Assembly: GCF_905147365.1 (NCBI RefSeq)
Contig: NC_056418.1
Coordinates: forward strand, 6,199,262 to 6,263,261
DNA: 64,000 nt
DNA from: Aricia agestis
Lineage: Eukaryota > Arthropoda > Insecta > Lepidoptera > Lycaenidae
Direction: 5' to 3'
Shown: one piece after another, positions 44,365 to 56,023 of the stretch
Position numbering within the stretch: position 1 is the stretch's first letter
Layout of the letters: each line of letters begins with the position of its first letter
The notes under the pieces: generated by a model
Databases searched by the model: none
The model's input: only the letters and a program-made list of their open reading frames with translations
What the model was told of the DNA's origin: nothing
Translations under genes and position numbers: made by a program

Positions 44365-45762
44365 AAAATAAATAAACGTTTATTCAACAAAAATTTGAAC
44401 ATTACACAAAGTACCTACATTATATATTTTTTTTATACATAAAATACCTGTATAGGTATTTCATAATTATTACAATCTAGCCTAACTAAGACTAATAGGT
44501 AATTTTACGTTCACTTAATCTGCTAAGTAGAGTTAACTAAGATTGTGTCCATCAACACTTTCTTAAAGTCTCTATAAAGGAGAATACACACTATTGTTTG
44601 TGTTCGTCACAGTCACTTTAGGTCTTTTACACTGATTTTAACACTTAATACACTAACTCAAAAGGTTTTGTCCTTTTCAGTCTTCTAACTAAGTCCGTGT
44701 TATCGAGGAGCTGGATGGCCTCGACATTCTCGTGATGGTGAAGTCTCTTTTCGTGAGCTTCGGCGTATCTTTTTATGACTGTAGAGACCATGTCCACGTT
44801 AAGGTCCCGGTGTAGGTCTTCGTTTCTAATGTACCAGGGTGCATTTACAATGCCTCTAAGTACTTTGTTTTGAAATCTTTGTATCATCATGGTATTAGTC
44901 TTTTTGGTACAGCCCCATAGCTGAATACCATAAGTCCATACGGGCATAAGGACTTGTTTATACAAGAGTATTTTGTTACTGATGGATAGGGATGACTCTT
45001 TCCCTATCAGCCAGTACATTTTCCTGTAGCGAAGTTCCAACTCTTCGCGCTTCTTTTTGACATGAGCTTTCTAGCGAAGCTTTGAGTCCAGTGTCATGCC
45101 AAGATATTTGGCGGTGTTTTCGTGCGGTATTGCAGTATTTTTATTGTATACCGGGTTACAGTTTGGTCTTTTATTTGTAAAATCAACATGAACTGATTTT
45201 GTTTCATTTAGCTTTATTCGCCACTTTTTTGTCCAGTCATATATGGTGTTAATAGCTTTCTGAACTGTATTCACTGCTTCTGCTTGAGTGTCACCTGTAG
45301 CCATTATTGCTGTGTCATCTGCAAAGGTCGCAATGGTGCTGTTTTCTATTTTCGGAATATCTGAAGTGTAAAGTAGGTACAGGACCGGGCCTAAGACACT
45401 TCCTTGAGGTACTCCAGCTTTTATATGTTTCAGCTCTGAGTATGTTTCATCTTGTCTCACCATAAACATTCTTTGAAATAGGTAAGACTCTAAGATATCT
45501 GCAAACTGTTTTGGGAGCAGTTTCCGTATTTTTTTAATTAGTCCCTCATGCCAAACCTTATCAAAAGCCTGCGCGACGTCCAAAAACACTGTCGTGCAGA
45601 CTTTGTTTTCCTCTAGTGCTTTTTCTATTACTGCAGTTATTCTGTGAACTTGGTCAGTCGTAGAGTGTTTTTCTCTAAAGCCAAATTGATAGTCTGGAAT
45701 CAATTTTCTTTCTTCTAGTACAGGTTTTAAGCGTTTAAGGGCATTTAAAATAAAAAGAAGAA
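44365..45762 (-). mobile_element. jockey-type LINE, 5'-truncated
   Basis: The minus-strand 3' end (tail and TTGAATAAACGTTTATTTAT at about 44366-44400) matches the 3' end at 3106-3140. The coding part runs 45762 to 44645, then a 3' UTR of about 280 bp. Homology stops near 45762, so the 5' half (gag, endonuclease, fingers of RT) is lost. Confidence 0.85.
44645..45762 (-). pseudogene. jockey-type reverse transcriptase fragment with one nonsense codon
   Basis: Numbered from the Met at 45784, the frame reads LKRLKPVLEERKLIPDYQFG, then FLDVAQAFDKVW (D69), GVPQGSVLGP (124-133) and FADD (154-157), the palm motifs of the polymerase. At 45073-45071 a TAG ends the first 237 codons, and the same frame continues at once as KAHVKKKREELELRYRKMYW … VWTYGIQLWGCTKKT to the natural stop at 44645. 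The stop probably replaced a Trp (TGG to TAG). The N-terminal fingers are missing because of truncation, so the protein cannot work even with the stop repaired. It shares its C-terminal region with the remnant at 3749-4078. Confidence 0.9.
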
Positions 45763-45789
45763 AAATACGACATAATACAAACAATCAAG

Positions 45790-46710
45790 ATTTTAAAACA
45801 ATAATACAGAATACAGACAAATACACCTATTCTTTAATATTTGGAGCTTTAATGATAATTATTTTAATATTATTTATTTTGAGGCGGCCTCTTTATATTA
45901 TTTATTTTTAATAAATAAATTAGATAAACAATAGAAAAATAGACATCTGATCAAATAACTTACAGTTAAAGATTCATAAGTGGACACATATTTTTGTGCC
46001 AACCCTACACAAATACCATCAGTTTAAATAATTATTTGTCGTCAAAGTGTCATTCTCATGGTTTTGTATTGATAGGCGAGCAAATAACGGACGCGGCGGG
46101 GCGTAGCTGCATTGTAAAGCTGCGAGCACATATACGGATAAATAGGACTCAGGGCTGTCACAAACTGGAATTTTTCACAAACATTTGTACGGGAAAATCT
46201 AGTGATGCTGTCAACCCTGGACTCACGTAAATGAATCATTTTGGATAGAGAATTTAATAAAATAAAAGAGAGCATTTTTTGAATCCGTTCACCGAAAGTG
46301 TATGTACATAATATTATTTAATAAACAAAAACGTATAAATAATGTAAAAGGTGTTCATAGTTTGTGGTGACAATTATTTATGTCGTGAGGGCCGAAAATG
46401 TTTACACTTTACAGGATGAAAACCATTATTTTACCCGGACTCAAAACATAAAAAAGACAGACAGAAAAGACAGCTATATACTTTTTACCAATTTATAATA
46501 ATAATATTATAAATATAATACATAATATTATTATTATGAATATAATATTACAGAATCTTAAATGCGTGTATGCCTAGTTTCGATGTTTATAAACGCCTAC
46601 GGCCATCCTTTACAACTCTACTCTGGAATGTAACGCCAACTCAATATATCAACATAAATATTTACAATCCTAACTCTAAATTATAACATAAGCACACCTT
46701 CTCATGCTAC
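45790..46710. other. gene-less AT-rich stretch
   Basis: 46490-46550 holds AATAATATTAT-type palindromic words. Opposite-strand ORFs at 45994-46230 and 46042-46275 overlap one another and have no recognisable domain. Confidence 0.4.
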
Positions 46711-46713
46711 ATG

Positions 46714-47206
46714 TTAAGAGGATACACCAGGGGCGAGAGAAATTGAAAATAGGTATTTGAAAATGTATTGCTGTCTCACCAATCTCAAGTCTCTCACCGC
46801 AGAGCGCGATAGACAACAAGACAAAAGGTTTAATAAAAGAACAGAAAATCTTCGATTCGTTGTCCGCTGATTCCTTCTCCAAAACTTAACCGATTTAAGT
46901 ACTTTTTTCATTTAGAATTAAAACAAGGCTTGAACTGTGTTCCTATATTTATTTATTTTTTGTATATTTTAGCCAGTTTTGTTTTCTGGGTGTTTAAACA
47001 CAGAGGAAAATCTGGCCATTTTTTTGGGTTTTTGGACGTTCTTATCTTTTTTAATAATAAAATTATGAAAAAAAAAGAAAACATAGGGACATGCTAATAG
47101 TGGCTATAGATATTCAGGAAAAAAATCATAACTCTACCGGCATAATCCAGGGAGGAAACAGGGGACAACGTTTGTATGGAAAAACGGCGGTGTGGACTCC
47201 TCTTAA
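46714..47206 (+). mobile_element. TTAA-flanked MITE, copy 2
   Basis: TTAAGAGGATACACCAGGGG to …GTGTGGACTCCTCTTAA. It aligns end to end with 15153-15633, sharing 'ttccttctccaaaacttaac' and 'ggggacaacgtttgtatgga'. Same orientation as copy 1. Frames of 60-70 codons within it are chance ORFs present in both copies. Confidence 0.8.
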
Positions 47207-47209
47207 CTC

Positions 47210-49814
47210 CGCCGTATATTTTAACACGTCTATATCATTTTCAACGTGAGTCATTGAAATTTCAAAGGTGATATTACAAAATGAGAGATAGGTTAGTGGG
47301 ATACAAAATAAGATCAAACGAATAGTGGTGACACCAAAATATCTGTTGAATTGTGAAAGACGGAAACTTCTTGTAACAATCCCAAGAACATAGGCGATTA
47401 TGTGTAAAGACTTGCTAGATGAATATTTATTTAGTTTGAATTTATATTGTGTTGACGAAAATTCGGCTCATGTATATCTCCGAAACATATTATTATGTAT
47501 AAAATCAGAAACAAATTGGTGTCAATTACCTTTACAAACATTTTATAGGCTCTCTAGTTATTTTCAGATCATTCTAATTTTGCAAACATTTTTTTGTATT
47601 TTGAAAGCGGCATCACACAATATTTTGATAGTATTCCTTGGCCCATAAATTAAGTATATTAATTCCAATTCCAACTCCTGTTAAGAACGTATTGAATTCA
47701 TAACAAAATTCTCAGAGAAACGTCCTCTTTTTCTCCTTGGAGCGGTACCGAAAATTTCGAGTACCCTCGACCGAGTCGACCTAATTCCGGACCTTCCTCC
47801 GCCATGATAGGATTCAAATTCGCTCACAAGTACACGACAATGGGATTGTAAAGATTTGCTTACCTGCGTGTTTCGAGGGCTCGGGATAGACCATTTTTTA
47901 TTTCATTGTGGGAATTTAATACGGGCCCTAAAAGGCCGTGTTTGCAGATGTCACATTCGGTGTCTATTGCCCAAACATGTGTGTACATCTTAAAACAAAG
48001 CGTGCCAGATGTTTAGCGAAGAACTGTTCTTCCCAATTAACGTTCTGCGAAAAGAGAAATCCCTTTTGTTGGTAAAAAGTCCATCTACAATCTTACGTTA
48101 CGGACTTGGCCAGTTATTATATTCTCGTTAGCATGCAGCTGTGTTTTCAATTACGTGTAAATGATTAATGCGTCTAGTTCCTTTCGATACACGGACAAAT
48201 TTATCGTTGCCATCGGTTGACTATTAATTTTATCAGGTTCGATAGCGCTTCGTCATCGGGGTTCGCTCGCGGCGTCTCGGTCTCAAAATAAACATTCTCA
48301 GAAACGCCTGTGGTAGCTTACACTTGATTTATACCTGATTTAACACATCTGTCGGTGCATTTTTTACATTCAAGCCTATTAGCCGATAGCCAAATTGATT
48401 CTGTCTCAGGTTACTTTGGGGTTACATTGCCCGTTTAACTTTTAATTTGTGAATTGTTAGAATTTAGATGTATTGCTTGATACATTGTAGGTGATAGATG
48501 CAATAGTATTTGTTCTAATATATATAAACCAAAATTTAAAAACCAAGTTTTTATTTTAACATTATTGTTGAAACTGCTTAAAACAAATCAAAGAAAACTT
48601 CACAGATTTAATCAATATTTTATACGCTCAATATACCATTGACAGTCAACGATAAATTAAACATTAAACACTAGCATCGCGGCCATAAAATTAATTCCGA
48701 TTCTTAATCGACTAATAAGAAGTAAGTAATGTTGGAGCAGCTGGGTCTATCTCAGCGGGTAGCCTCTACAATGGCAGTCAAATTAAAGGGAGAGCTGGTC
48801 TCCGCTAAATTTATTACTCGGTTTTTATTCTTTGTTTCCTCCGGTAATGAGATTCTAATGCAGCATCGCGAAATGGAAATAATTTGGGACTAGCTTAAGT
48901 ATAGACTATAGACAGAGTTCTAGGTGTGCGTGAGGCAATGTGCGAATGAGTAAGTGGCGTAGTTTGATGCATCTGTGTGTGTAAGCACCTGTAAACAAAG
49001 CCTCTGACAGAGTAAGAATATAAAAGTAAGCATTCTAATAGCACTTAGTAGTGTAACTAGTAGTATGGATGTCTAGATAAATACGTAGAAAAATGCTTAC
49101 GTAAATGTTAGCCGTAGCAAGTTCTCCCGTTACATATTTATGGAATGAAGTCTTTTCCTGCTAAGTATTTATCTTTGCTTACTTTTTCTCAGGCACTATC
49201 TTTAATCACAAATATCTATAATTTTAATCCATTTACGGTGATTTTATAAAATCTAGTAATCTAGAAATTCGCCACAAATGGTTTTGCGAGGGAACTAAAA
49301 ATACGATGATTGTACCATTGCAATAACAGGATACGTCGAACATAAAACGACTCTATCTCGGCGTAATAAAGTCCTTATTGGATTGCAGGCAGCGACGACG
49401 CGGGTGGTCGAAGGTTGGCGAAGAAAATGAAAAACAAGAATTTTTATCGTAATTCGTAACGATCGGAGGATATTTCTCAAAATCGATGTGTAAAAATTGT
49501 ATCAATATTCATCGGGAATCTACCGAATTTGGCCTTCGTAGAATAATTAATGGGACTAATTCCTCCAAATGACAAATAATTCCATTGAAATCGGTTTTTA
49601 GGATCTCCGCCTTGAGACCGCGGCAGCTGTGAAATATCTTAAATGTATGTATTAGGTATGATAAAAAATATCTAAAAGTTTTAACAGAAATAATATTATG
49701 TAGTTAATACCCACTAGCAACTAGAGTGTAAGACTGGCCGAAATCTTAATGATTTATCACCTTTTGATTACGGTACATTCTTGCTCAATAACAATCATAT
49801 ATTATTATTAATAA
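47210..49814. other. longest stretch without recognised repeats
   Basis: No TIR, Helitron terminus or LINE motif was seen across about 2.6 kb. A minus-strand CAG|GTAAGC donor-like site lies at 47864/47863, but no open frame leads to it. The GC content is higher near 48190-48290 (tcgctcgcggcgtctcgg). It could be host unique DNA, with or without an untranslated exon or regulatory element. Confidence 0.4.
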
Positions 49815-50012
49815 CTAGATGACGCCCGCAACTCCGTTGCGCCAAAACTCGTTTATCGCGCGAGAACCGTACATTTTTCCAGGACAAAAAGTATCCTATG
49901 TCCTTTCCCGGGACTCAAAGCATCTCCAAGCCAAATTTCAGCAAAATCGGTTCAGTGGTTTGGGCGTAAAGAGGTAACAGACAGACAGACAGACACACTT
50001 TCGCATTTATAA
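49815..50012 (-). mobile_element. non-autonomous Helitron, 3' end intact
   Basis: Minus-strand 3' end GCAAC-GGA-GTTGC hairpin then GGGCGTCATCTAG|T (49818-49815). The body has 'agaaccgtacatttttccag' and '(ACAG)n' at 49977-49995. The 5' end is damaged where the next element starts. Confidence 0.8.
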
Positions 50013-50020
50013 TCTATACT

Positions 50021-50051
50021 TCTATACTAATATTATAAATGCGAAAGTATC

Positions 50052-50082
<31 letters not shown>

Positions 50083-50757
50083 CGCTTTCACGCCAAAACT
50101 ACTGAACCGATTGCAATGAAATTTTGTACACAGTTATTCTAGAGTCTGAGAAAGGACATAGGCTACATTTTGATGTGGGAAAATATCTTATTTCCATGAA
50201 AATATCGATGAAAATTACTTCGCATTGCGCGTGGCCAGCGCTCATCCCGGGGGTCCTGGGTTCGAGTCCCGCAGGCGGAACAAAAAGTTTTCAATGTTCC
50301 TGGGTCTTGGATGTGTATTAAAATAATATTTCAAAAATCTTAAATATATTTTATGTATAATATTATAAAAAATCCAGAAATATATCGACGCGATGAAATG
50401 AACATTTTAGTTCTAATACGATTCAACAGATGGCGCTTTTTTTTCCTTCGTTGTAACATAGAACTAATCATACTTATTAGTTATTATGTTTTTGTTTATA
50501 GTTTTTAATACGTTAGAATATTATGTTTAATAATATTATCACTTGCTATAATAATAATCAATCTATCTGATCTTATAGAACTCCTACTGCATTTCTAAGG
50601 AGTTCGAGTGTGTTGTGTTGGCCTATATTCCATCCAGAAAATATTTTTACATTTTAATTCTAATATATGAAAACAGATGGCGCTTTATTTTTTACTTCAT
50701 TATTATAACAGAACTAATCATACCTACTTTATTATATATTATTGTTTTTATTCATAA
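50021..50757 (+). mobile_element. Helitron 5' end and composite body
   Basis: TCTATACTAATATTATAAAT at 50021 with a (TCTG)n run (about 50054-50082), then the 'gaaattttgtacacagttat' 5' body type. Downstream a tRNA-like box B segment is embedded (see 50231). Two diverged copies of a unit starting ACAGATGGCGCTTT lie at about 50428 and 50673. The 3' border was not found before 50758. Confidence 0.6.
50231..50320 (+). repeat. tRNA-derived SINE-like fragment (box B)
   Basis: GGTTCGAGTCC at 50259-50269 is a perfect RNA polymerase III box B, and TGGCCAGCGCT 27 bases upstream is a weak box A. It is followed by 'cgcaggcggaacaaaaag'. The spacing is right for a tRNA-derived promoter, but there is no tRNA fold (no matching acceptor stem), so this is not a tRNA gene. 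Confidence 0.45.
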
Positions 50758-50999
50758 CTAGCTGTTGCCCGCGACTTCGTCCGCGTGGACTTTAGTTTAT
50801 AGCGCGCGGTGTCAACAAAATTTGTGTCAAATTTAAAAACTTTTTAAAACCCTGGTAAGTGGTACCCCTCTTAGGGCCGCGCAGCGCGCTACACCGGAAT
50901 GGCAGCGCTGAAAGTGCTCGCCTCGCCGCTGCCATTCCGGTGTAGCGCGGCCCTTAATTAATCAAAATACCCAAAAACAGCTGTGCAGTGTGCACATAA
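50758..50999 (-). mobile_element. Helitron, minus strand, carrying a palindromic insert
   Basis: The minus-strand 3' end …CGCGGACGAAGTCGCGGGCA ACAGCTAG|T (50761-50758). It shares its body (GCACACTGCACAGCTGT, GGTACC, GACACCGCGCGCTATAAACT) with the plus-strand Helitron 51000-51761. It contains an 80 bp palindrome at 50874-50953 that the sister copy lacks. Confidence 0.75.
50874..50953. mobile_element. GC-rich foldback insert in the Helitron
   Basis: GGGCCGCGC … CTACACCGGAATGGCAGCG (left) pairs with CGCTGCCATTCCGGTGTAG CGCGGCCC (right), the left arm having a 6 base extra (agcgcg). Loop 50908-50926. TTA/TAA words flank it. It is absent at the matching point (…TTTAAGG|GGTACC) near 51658 in the sister copy. 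Confidence 0.8.
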
Positions 51000-51761
51000 T
51001 CTGTACTAATATTATGAATGCGAAAGTATCTCTGTCTGTCTGTCTGTCTGTCAGTCTCGCTTTCACGCCAAACGCCAAAACTACCGAACCGATTGTAATG
51101 AAATTTTGTATACTGATAGTCTAAAGCCTGAGAAAGGACATAGGCTACTTTTTTACTGGAAAAAAGGGTTGTAAGGGTCGTAAATTTGTTCAAAAAATTC
51201 ATAATAGATGGCGCCGTGCGTCTTCTACATCGCGCTGACGCTTGCTCAAAAGTCTTTCTATAAGAGGTGGTATCATCTTACATTTAAGTCTCGATTTTTT
51301 TCGATTGTTATATCTATTCTACGGTATTAAATAACTCAGTACTTTATCTGTGCAGGCAGTGACGTAACCTTAAGACCAAATTTCACCAACGACTGTTAAA
51401 GTTAATGCTCGAATTAGTATCACGTTAGCTGTTTCGTTTTTCATATGAATGAAAGAGAAGACAGGATATTTTAACAAGCTGTTAACACTAACAGACGTTG
51501 GTGAAATTGGGGCTAAACCTATCAATGATAAATAGTTTATGGGTAAAGTTGTGTAATTGGGGGGCTAAATAAGCTTTAAAATTTGGCATAATATATAAAG
51601 TTTAACATACAAAAATGAAGTACTTATTGTTTGCACACTGCACAGCTGTATTGATTTAAGGGGTACCAGGGTTTTTTTATAAAAGCTTTTGACACCAATT
51701 TTGTTGACATCGCGCGCTATAAACTGAAGTCCACGCGGACGAAGTCGCGGGCAACAGCTAG
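51000..51761 (+). mobile_element. non-autonomous Helitron, borders intact, with nested MITE
   Basis: A|TCTGTACTAATATTATGAAT at 50999/51000 and GCAACAGCTAG|T at 51758-51761/51762, preceded by the CGCGGAC…GTCGCG hairpin. It includes a (TCTG)n run (about 51032-51051) and the TTA-flanked MITE 51370-51516. The 82- and 91-codon minus frames are chance ORFs. Confidence 0.75.
51370..51516. mobile_element. TTA-flanked MITE nested in Helitron
   Basis: TTAAGACCAAATTTCACCAA and its inverse GTTGGTGAAATTGGGGCTAA, continuing through CG.CTGTTA. The same end type as 24756-25258, but only 147 bp. Confidence 0.75.
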
Positions 51762-51979
51762 TATTAGTATAATATGACGGATATGAAAAATGCTTCTTAC
51801 TGAGAGTAAATGGATCTCCATAACAAATGACGTAATACATCGGTTAGCGGTTTGACAGTAAGGACAGGCAGACTAGAGAGGCATGACTATTATAAAATAT
51901 TAGTAAGTATGGATTTATACCTAAAATCACAGAAATTTAAAGCTCTTTTCAGATAGACAATATAATACATCTATCCATA

Positions 51980-52141
51980 CCCCTAGACGAGCAATTTTAT
52001 TGCGCCATATCACGTATTGCGTAATATTATTGACTGTCTAGGGTTCATATTGAACATCGTCTGCCTTCAATCTAATTGTCAAATAAACTGTTCAATAAAA
52101 TTGAAGCGTGATATTGCACAATACAATTGATCGTCGAGGGG
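51980..52141. mobile_element. MITE with about 35 bp inverted ends
   Basis: CCCCTAGACGAGCAATTTTA and its imperfect inverse ATTGATCGTCGAGGGG, continuing through the TATCACG/CGTGATA words. 162 bp. Confidence 0.7.
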
Positions 52142-52276
52142 CCGGCTATAAAACGTTTTAAAGTTTGTGAAATACAAAAACGTTGAGTTATGACTACTTC
52201 AAGTTCGGACGGTGTAAACTTCCTTAAACCTTTCCTGCTGACTTCCAGGAGATGTTTTTTCGAGCTGCCAACTTTC

Positions 52277-52737
52277 TAGGGTTGTCAGGTCGCCATACCG
52301 AAAAGCCGAATCTAGCCAGATTAGCCCGACTTTTATATAAAAAGGCCGGGCCTGCTATTGAGAAATTTGCATCAGCTCAACTCTCAATATTATAATGAGA
52401 AGCTTAATTTGCTAATATAGAATTCCTATTATTAAATAATTTATAAATTCAAAGCTGTACAAGAGCCGAACTCCTTGTTTATTATGGCCGAAAACGCAAA
52501 AATCCTCAAAGCTCAGTTTCTAAGGTTTTTTTGGCAGGAATTGCTGATGAAGCTTTGTTGATTGGTTTACGATACTATCTGACATTAGCCAACTATGCAT
52601 ACGCTGTATGGTCCATACATACAGTATGGATATAATGAATATATATTATGTAATACTAACTATATAAACTCCTATCAACAACTTCAGAAACCGGAAAAAT
52701 ATATTGTCCGGCATTATCCGGACGCGTGGCAACCCTA
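52277..52737. mobile_element. possible TA-flanked TIR element
   Basis: TAGGGTTGTCAGG at the left and the inverse TGGCAACCCTA at the right, about 460 bp apart. The short imperfect ends make this tentative. 'gccgggcc' and 'gtccggcattatccgg' occur inside. Confidence 0.4.
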
Positions 52738-53224
52738 TTCCCACAACTTTCAACAACTCCAGAAACAAACATGAAAATAAAAATCAATGAGAAGCAAACT
52801 TATCAGCCCGGAACTAAAAACTTAATAAAATTATATCTTCATAAGTTTATTATTCTGATCGCTTACGGATCTTTAGTTCGTTCTAGATGACTGTCTTCGG
52901 AGTTCCGTAGCAGTTTGAAAAATCCTTCAATTCGCTTGGTCTTTTTCCATCTCCTTTGGAATTTCAAATTTTTGTAAACACGATACCCACAAATGACGAA
53001 TCTTTTCACAGTATAAGGCTCACTTGCACGAATATATATTATGCTATCCCCCTCGTTCTTCATATTTGTGACAGAGACATGATATTATTACTTATCCGGG
53101 GTTATCTTCAGTCCAAATTCACGAGTGTGGATCTTAGGAACACATTTTGGAAGCACTAGACGTCTCCCACATCTGTTCCATCACAATTCGTTTGTCGTGT
53201 AAATTTTTCTGTGATAAAAAATAT

Positions 53225-53353
53225 AATTTTTCCCAGTAGTGAAGGTATTCCCATACCAATTTTTATCAAAATCAGTTCGAAACATGAACTCTTTCTCAAA
53301 GTGTGATGCACACAAAGTCAGACTTCATACACTTTTAAATTTATAATATTAGT
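53225..53353 (-). mobile_element. decayed Helitron fragment
   Basis: 'ggtattcccataccaatttt', 'caaaatcagttcg' and a 5' end ATTTATAATATTAGTA in family order. It is directly followed by the hAT element's target duplication. Confidence 0.55.
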
Positions 53354-53363
53354 ACAGCTAGAG

Positions 53364-53691
53364 CAGTGGTCACCAATTAGTTTCGCTCGGGGTCCGTTTT
53401 AGGACATGAAATGACCTTCGCGGTCCACACATTTTATATAAAAAAATTTCATTAAACACAGGTAATTACGGAAATGACTAAGGTATTTTTTAGATATCAA
53501 AACGTAACCATTTTTTTGTAGCTAATTGTCTCTCTGAAGTTTGGAGTGAAATATTGGTGCAAGCTTGACATTAAATCCTGGAGATGTTGAAGTCCTAAGA
53601 TGAACGAAGATCATCTACGAACATGCTTGGTCCGCACACAATGGGTCGGCGGTCCGGATGCGGACCGCGGTCCGCCATTTGGTGACCCCTG
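53364..53691. mobile_element. hAT-like MITE with 8 bp target duplication
   Basis: CAGTGGTCACCAA and its inverse TTTGGTGACCCCTG are classic hAT ends. AGCTAGAG (53356-53363) and AGCAAGAG (53692-53699) form an 8 bp duplication with one mismatch. Near the right end 'cggtccggatgcggaccgcg' forms a local palindrome. No transposase ORF. Confidence 0.85.
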
Positions 53692-54491
53692 AGCAAGAGG
53701 TATATAATATAGGTTCTTTGAAAGGGGCACAAGCTGAATGTTATCATGAAAAACAAACTTCGGGACCATTGGCTCCCCTTCGAAGGGGCGAAAGTTTTTA
53801 TTTTGAAAGACGCGTTTCGTCGTATCGTTGATAAACCAATATGTACGTAACGTAGAAAAAATAGCTCTTATTTATCGTTTACATTAATTTTATATTAAAG
53901 TTTTATTAGTACCTGCCTAAAATTTAATAATTGTACATTTTTATCGCAGGCGTTTCATTTTTATGGGCATAAAAGTTAAAAACTATATCCGATCATAACA
54001 GCTAGAAAAACATAATATTACTCGGATCATTATTAAGAAATTAGCACTTAATAATATATATTCTGTAACTTAATTAATGTCTAGTCAGCTTAGGCCAACA
54101 GAAAATAAAAAATTGGCTGCCGAACATTCCAGCCAATGAGATTGCTTTAAAAACTATTGCTTCAATAAAATTTACACACCAATTGTAAACACATAGCTAT
54201 TTCCAAATATAAAGTATTTCCCTACAACAGAAACGAACGTCAATAAAATATCAAAAGCCTAAAACGTGCCTGTAAAAATGTTCTCAATTCTTCAAAGAAC
54301 TGTCGTAGTTTTTTCGCAAATATAGTTCGTTCGCAGCGAATGTAGGCTTCTAAAGGAACAAAGGAACGCTTTTTGAAAGATAAAAGGGGTATGGTTCCTA
54401 TACGGACCTATTCGGAAGTACGTATCCGCCTAGATAACCGTATCTTTTAACGACTTTGGGGTTCTGTTGTTAATAAAAACCCACAAATGCG

Positions 54492-54708
54492 CGCACTGTA
54501 GAACTCTGGAACGAACTGTCACCAACAGTTTTTCCGGACCTATACGACCTTCAAACCTTCATGAAGAGAGCGTATTCCCTCTTAAAAGGCCGGCAACGCA
54601 CCTGCAGCTCTTCTGATGTTGCGAGTGTCCATGGGCGACGGTAGTTGCTTTCCATCAGGTGACCCATTTGCTCGTTTACCCCCTTATTTTATTTAAAAAA
54701 AAAAAGAT
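54492..54708 (+). mobile_element. LINE 3' fragment with 7 bp target duplication
   Basis: Matches the last about 215 bp of the 19.7 kb LINE, from 'gcgcactgtagaactctgg' to the CCCTTATTTTATTTAAAAA end. AAATGCG flanks it at 54485-54491 and 54709-54715, overlapping the junctions by a base or so. Confidence 0.85.
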
Positions 54709-54937
54709 AAATGCGGTAATGTGTCACCTGTTTGTTATTGAAGTGATGTTTGATATCTAAGTGATAACAGAAGTGTCTTCATACATAAGTCCGAATAAGG
54801 GACACAGACTAGTTTTTAATGCGGCAGAATGCGGTTTCTTCGTGTTAGTTGAACTTTTAATCTAAAAAACTAAACAAATTCACTAGTTATTGATTAATTA
54901 AAAAAATATAGCACTTTAATTTTTTAACTTTACCGAA

Positions 54938-55177
54938 TAGCTATGTCCACACTATGCGCTTTCGTCTTCAATTTTCGTCATCTTCATTCATTCAACTTTC
55001 GTTTTGACGCATTCAATAATTGAATGCGTCAACGAACGCAATGCCAACATTGTCATTTTTGTTTTTTTTGGATACGGTCAGATGGCATGCGTCGCGGGCA
55101 TGCCTCACGTTCGCTGTTGACTGCGCTATAACGCATGCCCTTGACGAGCAGAAAAAGGCACAGTGTGGACAAAGCTA
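54938..55177. mobile_element. TA-flanked MITE, 240 bp
   Basis: TAGCTATGTCCACACTATGC and its inverse GCACAGTGTGGACAAAGCTA. TTCAATAATTGAA forms a central palindrome near 55013, and GGCATGCGTCGCGGGCATGCC another near 55085. Confidence 0.75.
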
Positions 55178-55179
55178 AT

Positions 55180-56020
55180 GACGTGATCAATGATCATGTA
55201 GACTATTTAAGGCTTCGTAGCTTAATCAAAAACTTTACATATTATGAGATCTTTGCTCAAGAGTTGCTTTGTACGGAACTACAGTTCGCCTGGCCTCAAT
55301 GTCACTTGACCGGAATTTTTCACGTTTATGCCGAAAACGCCCAACAAAAAATTTAATTATGAAATTAGGACGGCTCGCAGCGAGGGGCAGATTGGTTTTA
55401 ACAATATTTTGTTACTGGAATACGGAACTCTTTTAAATTAAAACATATTTCAAGCTTGTTCTGAAGTGTTAAGTGACCCAGTAACACTGATATCCGTACT
55501 TATTTACTTTTGTAAAAATTAAATAGTAGACTATCAATACTAAAGTAGAATAAAATTTGTGATCAAAATATTCCGAACATTATAAATGTGTATATTTAAG
55601 CGGACTTTTCAAATAAGTATCTTACATCGAACAATTGATTGGAACATTTAGTACACAAAAATTTTAATGAAAGCGCTTTTGTTTTCATTACGAGTACTTC
55701 ATAATTTTATCGCATTAAAATAGTTCAAGATTATTTGAAGAAAAACAAAATATGAAGAAAACCGTTCATATTTTGTTATTGAGTATGTTTGTAGACACTT
55801 AAACATACTTTACGCAATTTATTTAAAGTATTAATTTTATTAATAGTAAGTTCCCTATAATCTTCTTCTATTAAAACATCCTAAACTCTAAAGTTCCTTT
55901 CATACAAACACGATACATCTTAGTCCGAGAGATAAAATCTCGGCTGATAACGGTGAACTGTTTTCAATCAAACTTCAACATGTTAACAAGCAATTAAGGT
56001 ATATTGCTATCTGTTTTCTA
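55180..56020. other. gene-less stretch
   Basis: A 73-codon plus frame (55135-55356) overlaps the MITE edge and has no recognisable domain. No other element is recognised. Confidence 0.4.
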
Positions 56021-56023
56021 TAA

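Noticed and set aside
47858..47950. Coding exon ending at the minus donor 47864
   Set aside because: No frame stays open upstream of it and no acceptor is convincing.
50259..50269. tRNA gene at the box B match
   Set aside because: No acceptor or anticodon stem can be paired around it; only promoter-like words are present.
53364..53691. Gene fragment in the GC-rich right end
   Set aside because: Explained by hAT-type inverted ends and the 8 bp duplication.
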